From assembly GCF_000425505.1 (NCBI RefSeq), contig NZ_AUDO01000010.1, forward strand, positions 111,055 through 175,054: a DNA stretch of 64,000 nt, read 5' to 3'. Position numbers and translations under genes: made by a program. This stretch comes from Flavobacterium frigidarium DSM 17623. GTDB taxonomy: Bacteria; Bacteroidota; Bacteroidia; Flavobacteriales; Flavobacteriaceae. The notes beneath the pieces are model-generated. The model ran no database searches and was not told the DNA's origin. It saw nothing but the letters and a program-made list of their open reading frames with translations. Below are positions 56,053 through 64,000 of this stretch, in pieces (position 1 is the stretch's first letter; every line of letters starts with the position of its first letter).

Positions 56053-56090
56053 ATAAACCCGTTATATTATAAAAATGTAACGGGTTTAAT
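56053..56090 (-). terminator. Terminator of clpC
   Basis: The 10-bp stem AAACCCGTTA/TAACGGGTTT with a 13-base loop is followed on the minus strand by a T-rich but interrupted tail. Confidence 0.7.
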
Positions 56091-56110
56091 GTATTTGTAA
56101 ATAGTCAATA

Positions 56111-58663
56111 TTAAGATTCTTCTGTAGGTTTCTCAATTTTTGTTACAGCAACTGTAAGTTCTTGAGCTCCTTCTTCAATATCCATGAATATTTGGTCACC
56201 AATGCTAATTTTAGAAGTGATAATTTCTTCTGCTAGTGTATCTTCTACGTACTTTTGAATAGCTCTTTTAAGAGGTCTTGCACCAAATTGCTTGTCAAAT
56301 CCTTTATCAGCGATGAATGATTTTGCTGTGTCAGAAAGTTTTAAGTTATATCCTAATTCTGAAACTCTAGCATATAATTTTTTCAATTCAATTTCGATAA
56401 TTAAATCAATATCATGTTTCTCTAAAGCATTAAATACAATAACATCATCAATTCTATTTAAGAATTCAGGTGCAAATGTTTTCTTAAGTGCATTTTCGAT
56501 AATACTTTTTGAGTTATCATCTGTTTGAGCAACTCTAGCAGCAGTACCAAAACCTACTCCCTGACCAAAATCTTTTAATTGTCTTGCTCCAACATTTGAA
56601 GTCATGATAATAATAGTATTCTTGAAATCAATTTTTCGACCCAAACTATCTGTCAAGAATCCATCATCTAGCACTTGCAATAACATATTGAAAACATCTG
56701 GATGTGCTTTTTCGATTTCGTCTAATAAAACAACAGCATATGGTTTGCGACGCACTTTTTCAGTTAATTGACCACCTTCTTCATATCCTACATATCCTGG
56801 AGGCGCTCCAACTAATCTCGAAATTGCAAATTTCTCCATGTATTCACTCATGTCAATACGTACTAAAGCATCTTCTGAATCGAATAATTCTTTAGCTAAT
56901 ACTTTTGCTAACTGTGTTTTACCCACACCTGTTTGACCCAAGAAAATAAACGAACCAATAGGGCGATTAGGATCTTTTAATCCCGCACGATTTCTTTGAA
57001 TAGAACGCGCAATTTTAACAACGGCGTCTCTTTGACCTACTACTTTGCTTTCGATCAATTCAGGTAATTTGGCTAACTTATTACTTTCAGTTTGAGCAAT
57101 ACGATTTACAGGAATACCTGTCATCATTGATACTACATCAGCAACATTATCTTCTGTTACTTCGATACGGTTGTTTTTTGCATCTTCTTCCCATTGTTCT
57201 TGAGCAATCGCTAATTCTTTTTCGATACGTTTTTCGTCGTCTCTAAGTTTTGCTGCCTCTTCATACTTTTGTTTTTTAACAACCGCATTTTTAAGTTCAC
57301 GAATTTCTTCAAGCTGGCGTTCAAGATCTAAAATCTTTTTTGGTACTTCGATATTAGTGATATGTACACGAGATCCTGCTTCATCCAAAGCATCGATAGC
57401 CTTGTCTGGTAAAAAACGTTCTGACATGTAACGATCTGTCAATTTCACGCAAGCTTCAATCGCCTCTTGCGAATACGTCACATTGTGGTGATCTTCGTAT
57501 TTGTTTTTGATATTGTTCAAAATTGTGATGGTCTCTTCGACAGAAGTTGGCTCCACAATAATTTTTTGAAAACGTCTTTCTAATGCACCGTCTTTTTCAA
57601 TATACTGTCGGTACTCATCAAGTGTAGTTGCACCAATACATTGAATCTCACCTCTAGCTAAAGCAGGCTTAAACATGTTTGAAGCATCTAGTGAACCAGT
57701 GGCTCCACCAGCACCTACAATAGTGTGAATTTCGTCAATGAAAAGAATGATATCATCATTTTTCTCTAATTCATTCATTACAGCTTTCATGCGTTCTTCA
57801 AACTGTCCTCTATATTTTGTACCAGCTACTAAGCTAGCCAAATCAAGAGTTACCACGCGTTTGTTAAATAAGATACGAGACACTTTCTTTTGGATGATTC
57901 TAAGTGCTAGGCCTTCTGCAATTGCAGATTTCCCCACTCCAGGTTCACCAATAAGTAATGGATTGTTCTTTTTACGACGGCTTAAAATTTGGCAAACACG
58001 TTCAATTTCTTTCTCACGTCCTACTACAGGATCTAATTTTCCCTCTTCAGCCATTTCTGTTAAATCTCTCCCAAAGTTATCTAAAACCGGCGTTTTTGAC
58101 TTTTTGTTGGATTTATTGGCGGGATTATTAAAACTAGTTTCTTTTAGACTGTCATCTTGTCCTGAATCATCGCTATATGAATCGGATGCTCTTGGTAAAT
58201 TCTCTAAGAATTCTTCTTCGCTTGGTGTCATATTTATATATTGTTCTTTAGCTATATCATAATCTATTTTAAGTTTATTTAATAGCTTGGTTGTTGGATC
58301 ATTTTCATTTCTCAAAATGCAAAGTAGTAAATGTGCGGTACTTACAGAAGTACTTTGAAATACTTTGGCTTCAAGAAAAGTTGTTTTAAGTGCACGTTCG
58401 GCTTGACGTGTTAGATGTAGGTTTTTTTTATCTGAACTGGTCTCTGTTCCAGGTGTCGCAGGGCTTAATATTTCTACATTTCTACGCAAATGGTCTAGAT
58501 CCACAGAAAGATTATTTAGTATTTGTATTGCTTTGCCATTACCATCTCTAAGGATGCCTAGCATTAGGTGTTCGGTACCAATGAAGTCATGACCCAATCG
58601 TAAAGCTTCTTCTTTACTGTAGGTTATAACGTCTTTGACTCTTGGTGAAAAATTATCATCCAT
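56111..58663 (-). CDS. clpC: ATP-dependent Clp protease ATP-binding subunit ClpC
   Basis: Hexameric Hsp100 unfoldase that feeds proteins to ClpP. The 850 residues show two N-terminal Clp_N repeats (1-145), the first AAA domain (Walker A GEPGVGKSA, pore loop KYRGQFEER), a UVR-type middle domain (KYEEAAKLRDDEKRIEKEL), the second AAA domain (GQTGVGKTQ, pore loop GYVGYEEGG) and a VGFG loop in DFGQGVGFG that binds ClpP. ClpP and the usual McsA/McsB/CtsR partners are not adjacent. Confidence 0.95.
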   Translation of the reverse strand: MDDNFSPRVKDVITYSKEEALRLGHDFIGTEHLMLGILRDGNGKAIQILNNLSVDLDHLRRNVEILSPATPGTETSSDKKNLHLTRQAERALKTTFLEAKVFQSTSVSTAHLLLCILRNENDPTTKLLNKLKIDYDIAKEQYINMTPSEEEFLENLPRASDSYSDDSGQDDSLKETSFNNPANKSNKKSKTPVLDNFGRDLTEMAEEGKLDPVVGREKEIERVCQILSRRKKNNPLLIGEPGVGKSAIAEGLALRIIQKKVSRILFNKRVVTLDLASLVAGTKYRGQFEERMKAVMNELEKNDDIILFIDEIHTIVGAGGATGSLDASNMFKPALARGEIQCIGATTLDEYRQYIEKDGALERRFQKIIVEPTSVEETITILNNIKNKYEDHHNVTYSQEAIEACVKLTDRYMSERFLPDKAIDALDEAGSRVHITNIEVPKKILDLERQLEEIRELKNAVVKKQKYEEAAKLRDDEKRIEKELAIAQEQWEEDAKNNRIEVTEDNVADVVSMMTGIPVNRIAQTESNKLAKLPELIESKVVGQRDAVVKIARSIQRNRAGLKDPNRPIGSFIFLGQTGVGKTQLAKVLAKELFDSEDALVRIDMSEYMEKFAISRLVGAPPGYVGYEEGGQLTEKVRRKPYAVVLLDEIEKAHPDVFNMLLQVLDDGFLTDSLGRKIDFKNTIIIMTSNVGARQLKDFGQGVGFGTAARVAQTDDNSKSIIENALKKTFAPEFLNRIDDVIVFNALEKHDIDLIIEIELKKLYARVSELGYNLKLSDTAKSFIADKGFDKQFGARPLKRAIQKYVEDTLAEEIITSKISIGDQIFMDIEEGAQELTVAVTKIEKPTEES

Positions 58664-58917
58664 AATATATATTTAGTAAATGTAAATTTAGTGAATTACT
58701 ATTTTAAAAACAAAAATCGTTCCTAAGATGATTTGTCAGCTAAGGGAGCAATATAATGTGTAATATCGCTAAAATAGAATTAAAATGAGCCAAGAAATCT
58801 GTAAATAATTTTGTTAATAAATCCTTCAAATTAATAGCGCTAAAACGCTAGAAAAAATTCTAAAAGCTGTATATTGGCACGTTTTGTAACTAATATAATT
58901 ATTTAATATAACAACTT

Positions 58918-61566
58918 ATGTCTGAAGGAGAAAAGTTAATTCCTATTAACATAGAAGATGAAATGAAATCAGCTTACATTGATTATTCGATGTCAGTAAT
59001 TGTATCAAGAGCGCTTCCCGATGTTAGAGACGGTTTAAAACCAGTACATCGAAGAGTTCTTTATGGAATGTATGATTTAGGAGTTTTTTCAAATAAAGCC
59101 CATAAAAAATCCGCTAGAATTGTCGGAGAAGTTTTAGGTAAGTATCACCCTCACGGAGATACCTCTGTTTATGATGCCATGGTTCGTATGGCCCAAGAAT
59201 GGAGTATGCGTTATTTATTAGTTGATGGTCAAGGTAATTTTGGTTCTGTAGATGGCGATAGTCCAGCTGCAATGCGTTATACTGAGGCGAGAATGCGCAA
59301 GATTTCGGAAGAAATTATGGCAGATATCGAAAAAGAAACAGTTGATTTTCAATTAAACTTTGATGATACTTTATATGAGCCAAAAGTAATGCCAACAAGA
59401 GTGCCTACCTTATTAATTAATGGGGCAACAGGAATTGCTGTAGGTATGGCTACTAATATGCCGCCACACAACTTAACAGAAGTTATCAATGGTACACTTG
59501 CGTACATGGATAACAATGATATTGAGATTGATGAGTTAATCAATTATATAAAAGCTCCTGATTTTCCTACTGGTGGAGTTATTTATGGTTATGAAGGAGT
59601 GCGTGAAGCATTCAAAACGGGACGTGGTAGAGTAGTGATGCGTGCCAAAGTTGGTTTTGAAGAAGTTGATGGTAGAGAGTGTATTATTGTAACTGAAATA
59701 CCGTACCAAGTCAATAAAGCCGATATGATTAAACGTACGGCTGACTTAGTTAATGATAAAAAGATTGAGGGAATAGCAAATATTCGTGACGAATCAGATA
59801 GAAATGGTATGCGTATCGTTTACATCTTGAAACGTGATGCGACTCCTAATGTAGTTTTGAATACCTTATATAAGTATACACAATTGCAATCTTCTTTTAG
59901 TGTTAATAATATTGCATTAGTGAAAGGGCGTCCTCAAATGTTGAATCTTAAAGATATGATTCATCATTTTGTAGAGCACCGTCATGATGTTGTTACACGT
60001 AGAACGCAGTTTGAATTGCGTAAAGCAGAAGAGAGAGCACACATATTGGAAGGGTTAATTATTGCGTCTGACAATATTGATGAAGTAATTGCTTTAATCA
60101 AAGCATCTAGTAATACAGAAGAAGCTAGAGGGAAATTAATCGAAAGGTTTAAATTATCTGATATCCAAGCGAGAGCAATCGTAGAAATGCGTTTGCGTCA
60201 ATTAACAGGTCTGGAACAAGACAAGTTAAGAGCTGAGTATGACGAAATTATGAAGTTAATCGAACATTTAAGAGCCTTGCTTGCTGATGTTAACTTGAGA
60301 ATTGCTTTAATAAAAGAGGAATTAGAAGAAATTAGAGAGAAATATGGTGATGAACGCCGCTCTAAAATTGAATACTCTGGAGGAGATGTAAGTATCGAAG
60401 ATTTAATTGCTGATGAAAATGTTGTAATTACAATTTCGCATGCAGGTTATATCAAGCGTACAAACTTAACAGAATATAAAACACAAAATAGAGGTGGTGT
60501 AGGGCAAAAAAGTGCTGGAACTAGAGATCAAGATTTCTTAGAACACATGTTTGTTGCTACTAACCATCAATATATGATGTTCTTTACCCAAAAAGGGAAA
60601 TGTTTCTGGATGCGTGTTTATGAAATACCAGAAGGAAATAAAACGGCTAAGGGTAGAGCGATTCAAAATCTTATCAATATCGAAAGTGATGATAAAGTGA
60701 AAGCTTTTATTTGTACACAAGATTTAAAAGATCAAGATTACATTAAGAGTCACAACTTAGTAATGGTGACTAAAAAAGGTCAGGTTAAGAAAACTTCTTT
60801 AGAGAAATATTCTAAACCTAGGGTAAATGGTGTTGCAGCAATTACTATTAAAGAGGGTGATGAATTACTAGAAGCTAAATTGACAAATGGTGATAGCCAA
60901 ATCATACTTGCTGTGAAGTCTGGAAAATTAGTTCGTTTTGAAGAAACTAAAACGAGACCAATGGGAAGAACTGCTTCAGGTGTTCGTGGTATTTCTTTAA
61001 AAGATGACAGTGATGAAGTAATTGGTATGGTTACTGTAGATAAAGATGCAGTTAATGATTCACAAGTATTAGTTGTTACTGAAAATGGTTACGGGAAACG
61101 TACTAAGTTAGTTGACGAAGATGGTGAAGATGTATATCGTATTACTAATAGAGGTGGTAAAGGAGTGAAAACTTTGAACATCACTGAAAAAACAGGACAG
61201 TTAATATCAATCAATGCTGTTACAGATGCTGATGATTTAATGATTATCAATAAATCTGGATTGACAATTAGAATGGCAATCGAGGATCTTCGTGTAATGG
61301 GTCGTGCTACTCAAGGGGTTAAATTAATTAACTTAAAAGGAAAAGATTCTATCGCTGCTGTAACTAAAGTTATGAAAGATGATGTTGAAGAGGTCATTGT
61401 TGATGAGGACGGAAATGTTATCGAAGGAGAAGCTATCGAAAGAGTGAAACCTGTTCTTGAAGTTCTTGAAGATGATGGTGTAACTGATGACGATGATGAG
61501 GAAGACGACGATGTTGTAGAGGACGATGATGTTGAGGATGAAGATGACGATAACGACGAATCTTAG
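58918..61566 (+). CDS. gyrA: DNA gyrase subunit A
   Basis: The cleavage-reunion subunit of DNA gyrase. The 882 residues include the catalytic Tyr121 ([10 protein letters not shown]) and the quinolone region [10 protein letters not shown] at 77-86, where Thr82 sits at the usual Ser83 (E. coli) position and Asp86 at the Asp87 position. The C-terminal six-bladed domain shows the GyrA-box relatives NRGGVGQKS and [10 protein letters not shown]. The last about 45 residues are nearly all Asp/Glu/Val, unusually acidic. The TPR protein gene follows after 49 bases. Confidence 0.95.
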   Translation: MSEGEKLIPINIEDEMKSAYIDYSMSVIVSRALPDVRDGLKPVHRRVLYGMYDLGVFSNKAHKKSARIVGEVLGKYHPHGDTSVYDAMVRMAQEWSMRYLLVDGQGNFGSVDGDSPAAMRYTEARMRKISEEIMADIEKETVDFQLNFDDTLYEPKVMPTRVPTLLINGATGIAVGMATNMPPHNLTEVINGTLAYMDNNDIEIDELINYIKAPDFPTGGVIYGYEGVREAFKTGRGRVVMRAKVGFEEVDGRECIIVTEIPYQVNKADMIKRTADLVNDKKIEGIANIRDESDRNGMRIVYILKRDATPNVVLNTLYKYTQLQSSFSVNNIALVKGRPQMLNLKDMIHHFVEHRHDVVTRRTQFELRKAEERAHILEGLIIASDNIDEVIALIKASSNTEEARGKLIERFKLSDIQARAIVEMRLRQLTGLEQDKLRAEYDEIMKLIEHLRALLADVNLRIALIKEELEEIREKYGDERRSKIEYSGGDVSIEDLIADENVVITISHAGYIKRTNLTEYKTQNRGGVGQKSAGTRDQDFLEHMFVATNHQYMMFFTQKGKCFWMRVYEIPEGNKTAKGRAIQNLINIESDDKVKAFICTQDLKDQDYIKSHNLVMVTKKGQVKKTSLEKYSKPRVNGVAAITIKEGDELLEAKLTNGDSQIILAVKSGKLVRFEETKTRPMGRTASGVRGISLKDDSDEVIGMVTVDKDAVNDSQVLVVTENGYGKRTKLVDEDGEDVYRITNRGGKGVKTLNITEKTGQLISINAVTDADDLMIINKSGLTIRMAIEDLRVMGRATQGVKLINLKGKDSIAAVTKVMKDDVEEVIVDEDGNVIEGEAIERVKPVLEVLEDDGVTDDDDEEDDDVVEDDDVEDEDDDNDES

Positions 61567-61615
61567 GTAAATTAGAAAAAAAAACAAAAAATTATAAAAC
61601 GAAAAATAGATTATT

Positions 61616-62884
61616 ATGAAAGGTAAATATGTAATACTTACATCTGCTTTATTGGTATCAGTAGCTTCATTTGCTCAAAAAGACGAAATTAAAGCTGCAG
61701 AAAAAGCATTTAAAAAAGGTCAAGCTCAAGAAGCTGTTGGAATTTTAAACGGTGCAGAAGGGTTAATTGCTAATGCATCTGATTCAGAAAAAGCACAATA
61801 CTATTATGTAAAAGGTAATGCCTTATTAGAATTGGCTAATAATAAAGTTGAAGAAGATAAAAACTTATCAGCGGCAGCTACTTCATATATCAACTTAATT
61901 GCAGCTGAAAAAGCTTCTGGTAAAGCAAAATATGCTGCAGAGGCAACAAAATCGATTACTGCAATTAAATATAAGTTGATCAACAATGCAATTGCTGATT
62001 CAAAAGTAGATAAACATGCTGCTAGTGCTAATAAATTATACGACGCTTATTTGTTAGATAAAAAAGATACGCTTAATTTATACTATGCGGCTTCTACTTA
62101 TATAAATGCAAAGGATTATGACAATGCATTAAAATTGTACGGTGAGTTGAAGGATATGAACTATTCTGGAAAAGCTACAAATTACTTAGCGGTTAATAAA
62201 ATAACTAACGAAAGTGATTTATTTGCGACGGTTCAAGAAAGAGATAGAATGATAAAGTTAGGAACGCATATTGATCCTACAATTGAAGAAATTCCATCAA
62301 AAAGAGGAGAAATCTACAAAAACATAGCGTTGATTTTAGTTCAAAATGGAAAAACAGCTGAAGCTAAAGAAGCTATAGCTGCTGCTAGAAAATCTAATCC
62401 TGAAGATACTTCGTTAATTTTGACAGAGGCAAATCTTTATTTAGAGACTAAAGATTTTGAAACTTACAAAAAACTAATCACTGAGGCTTTGGCGGCCAAT
62501 CCGAATGATGCAGATTTGTTATTTAATCTAGGTGTTGTTAGTTCGAATGCAAAAAATATTGCTGACGCTGAGAAGTACTATACTAAAGCACTTGAAATCA
62601 ATCCTAAATATTTAAATGCTTATATTAACATGGCGGCGCTTAAATTAGAAAAAGAAGGTAGTATCATCGCTGAGATGAACAAGCTGACTAATTCTGATAA
62701 AGACATGAAGCGTTATGATGCATTAAAGAAGCAAAGAGAAGAATTGTTTAGAGCAGCAATTCCTTACTTGCAAAAATCTCTAGAGCTTGAGCCTAAAAAT
62801 GCTGATGTTGCTAAAACATTATTAGGTGTGTATAGTGCTTTAGAAATGACAGCAGAAAAGAAAGCGTTAGAAGCAAAAATGTAA
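61616..62884 (+). CDS. Secreted tetratricopeptide-repeat protein
   Basis: A 422-residue exported protein with signal peptide MKGKYVILTSALLVSVASFAQ and about seven TPR-like helical repeats, the clearest being ADLLFNLGVVSSNAKNIADAEKYYTKALEINPKYLNAYINMA (about 295-335). TPR proteins act as binding scaffolds; the ligand is unknown. It follows gyrA on the same strand, and an own promoter was not seen, so co-transcription is possible. The terminator at 62913 closes the unit. Confidence 0.88.
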   Translation: MKGKYVILTSALLVSVASFAQKDEIKAAEKAFKKGQAQEAVGILNGAEGLIANASDSEKAQYYYVKGNALLELANNKVEEDKNLSAAATSYINLIAAEKASGKAKYAAEATKSITAIKYKLINNAIADSKVDKHAASANKLYDAYLLDKKDTLNLYYAASTYINAKDYDNALKLYGELKDMNYSGKATNYLAVNKITNESDLFATVQERDRMIKLGTHIDPTIEEIPSKRGEIYKNIALILVQNGKTAEAKEAIAAARKSNPEDTSLILTEANLYLETKDFETYKKLITEALAANPNDADLLFNLGVVSSNAKNIADAEKYYTKALEINPKYLNAYINMAALKLEKEGSIIAEMNKLTNSDKDMKRYDALKKQREELFRAAIPYLQKSLELEPKNADVAKTLLGVYSALEMTAEKKALEAKM

Positions 62885-62912
62885 TTTTTTATACATTATA
62901 TAGTATACAATT

Positions 62913-62941
62913 AATGGAGCCGCAAGGTTCCATTTTTTTTT
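62913..62941 (+). terminator. Terminator after the TPR gene
   Basis: AATGGAGCC/GGTTCCATT with a GCAA tetraloop is followed by a T-run. Confidence 0.9.
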
Positions 62942-62986
62942 GTTCAAAATCTAGAGTTTTAGAAATATGTTTTAGGAGCTATTTCC

Positions 62987-63058
62987 TGCTATTCGCTACA
63001 ATCTTTTCTATTCACTCGATTGTCATCGAGTAAATAGAAAAGGATTTCCACTGCTATC
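62987..63058 (+). repeat. Core-and-hairpin repeat fragment, copy 3
   Basis: CTGCTATTCGC (62987-62997, resembling core 2) is followed by an imperfect stem CTTTTCTATTcACTCGAT / ATCGAGTaAATAGAAAAG (63003-63042) and CTGCTATC (63051-63058, start of core 3). It lacks core 1 and most of core 3, so it is a partial or diverged member. Confidence 0.5.
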
Positions 63059-63106
63059 AGGGCTAGTATTTAGTATAAGCTTGAAAAGTGAGTTTTTAAA
63101 CGAGGT

Positions 63107-63145
<39 letters not shown>

Positions 63146-63393
63146 GCTTTGAAATTGTAATTCTTGAAAGATATATATACAATCTGTTATGTAGTTGACA
63201 AGGAACTGCTAATTATTAAGGATACTGCGCACTAATGCGAATGAATCCAACAAGAGTAGGCGAACAGGGTTTTGTTTATCGATTAATCTTACAATTTAAA
63301 TTGCGACATAAATTGATGATAACTCAATTGTAAGGTTTCCAGCTCGTTAAAAGAAAATTGAAAATTAAAGAAAATAAAAGTGTGTAGAAGGTA

Positions 63394-63423
63394 TTGAATA
63401 TGCGTTTAAACTACCTACTTTTG
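63394..63423 (+). promoter_or_regulatory. rRNA operon promoter P1
   Basis: TTG (63394-63396) and TACTTTTG (63416-63423) with 19-base spacing. Confidence 0.72.
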
Positions 63424-63513
63424 CACCCGCAACATCGCAGAAGTTCATTACATCTTGAGAGTTTTTATAAAGTTTAAAAGGAATTTATTTCTTAAAAAAA
63501 CTTTAAAAAAAGC

Positions 63514-63544
63514 TTGTGAGAAATAAAGAAGTTCTTTAGTTTTG
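63514..63544 (+). promoter_or_regulatory. rRNA operon promoter P2
   Basis: TTG (63514-63516) and TAGTTTTG (63537-63544) with 20-base spacing; the same GCAC-C-CCGC-like sequence follows as in P1 and P3. Confidence 0.75.
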
Positions 63545-63638
63545 CACTCCGCTAAACAAGCCAAGTTCATTGCATTATTGATAAGAGAAAGAAGTAAAAA
63601 GAGATGAAAATTTTCTTAAAAAAAACTTCAAATTTTTC

Positions 63639-63669
63639 TTGTCACATTGAAATAGAAGTTGTAGTTTTG
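63639..63669 (+). promoter_or_regulatory. rRNA operon promoter P3
   Basis: TTG (63639-63641) and TAGTTTTG (63662-63669) with 20-base spacing. P1, P2 and P3 lie about 120-125 bases apart. Confidence 0.75.
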
Positions 63670-63868
63670 CACCCGCTTCGAGCGTCACGAAAATTGACAA
63701 ACGAGGTGAGAAAATAAGATAAGACACGTTCCTAGACATATTGAATTGACAGCCGTTTTAACAGAGATGTTAGAACAAAAGAATAAGAGTAATAGAATCG
63801 AGAGATTTTAAAAAACCACTAGACCTTCAGTCAAAAATAAATAGTCCGCCACGGCGGACAAATAATAT

Positions 63869-64000
63869 ACGATGAAGAGTTTGATCCTGGCTCAGGATGA
63901 ACGCTAGCGGCAGGCTTAACACATGCAAGTCGAGGGGTATGGTTCTTCGGAACCAGAGACCGGCGCACGGGTGCGTAACGCGTATGCAATCTACCTTTCA
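63869..64000 (+). rRNA. rrs: 16S ribosomal RNA, 5' part (continues beyond window)
   Basis: The universal 5' sequence GAAGAGTTTGATCCTGGCTC (63874-63893) and the CTAACACATGCAAGTCGAG-like stretch identify the 16S gene. The 5' boundary is estimated to within a few bases; the exact processing site is not visible. The early variable region (V1) fits Flavobacteriaceae. Confidence 0.95.

Noticed and set aside
57738..58262. 174-codon plus-strand frame inside clpC
   Set aside because: Antisense shadow of a highly conserved gene; Ser-rich and without homology signs.
61333..61587. Minus-strand frame opposite the gyrA acidic tail
   Set aside because: It is a mirror of the GA-rich codons for Asp and Glu; hydrophobic reading is an artefact.

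Overview
The window comes from a low-GC Bacteroidota chromosome, most likely Flavobacterium or a close relative of the Flavobacteriaceae. The 16S rRNA 5' end at the right edge, the TAnnTTTG-type -7 promoter boxes, the lack of clear Shine-Dalgarno sequences and the gene content all fit this (CarboxypepD-type TonB receptor, fused aspartokinase-homoserine dehydrogenase, RimB-RimK fusion, DUF4833 and DUF1398 proteins). Nothing here gives a species name.

Left part (1-31 kb) is mostly conserved chromosome: the 3' end of lpdA, a lipocalin, a DoxX-like protein, pabB-tilS-dsbD, amtB, two secreted amidohydrolase-like proteins, a tightly overlapping five-gene operon (solute:sodium symporter, GNAT acetyltransferase, M20 amidohydrolase, alanine racemase, ornithine/alanine-type racemase), comM, a YpfJ-type metalloprotease, a large hybrid histidine kinase, an aldehyde dehydrogenase, a pseudouridine synthase, panB and a family 9 glycosyltransferase. 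From 31 to 37 kb come a TonB-dependent receptor, small proteins and a membrane glycosyltransferase.

The accessory part runs from about 37.3 to 46.7 kb and is bounded by two inverted copies of a core-and-hairpin repeat. It holds small lipoproteins and membrane proteins, an ECF sigma factor, two short genes of 39 and 58 codons, three copies of an intergenic repeat placed directly after stop codons, a nuclease-TOPRIM fusion that looks like a defence protein, and the most interesting locus: a candidate graspetide (side-chain ester-linked RiPP) cluster. That cluster has a 115-residue precursor with three Thr/Asp-rich core repeats, an MvdD-like ATP-grasp ligase and a translationally coupled membrane protein gene broken by one in-frame stop.

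The right part returns to core genes: thrA-thrB-thrC on the minus strand, preceded by a leader peptide with five consecutive Thr codons and a candidate attenuator; a DUF47-Pit phosphate pair; a RimB-RimK fusion; clpC; gyrA; a TPR protein; and a rRNA operon start driven by three tandem promoter-like units.
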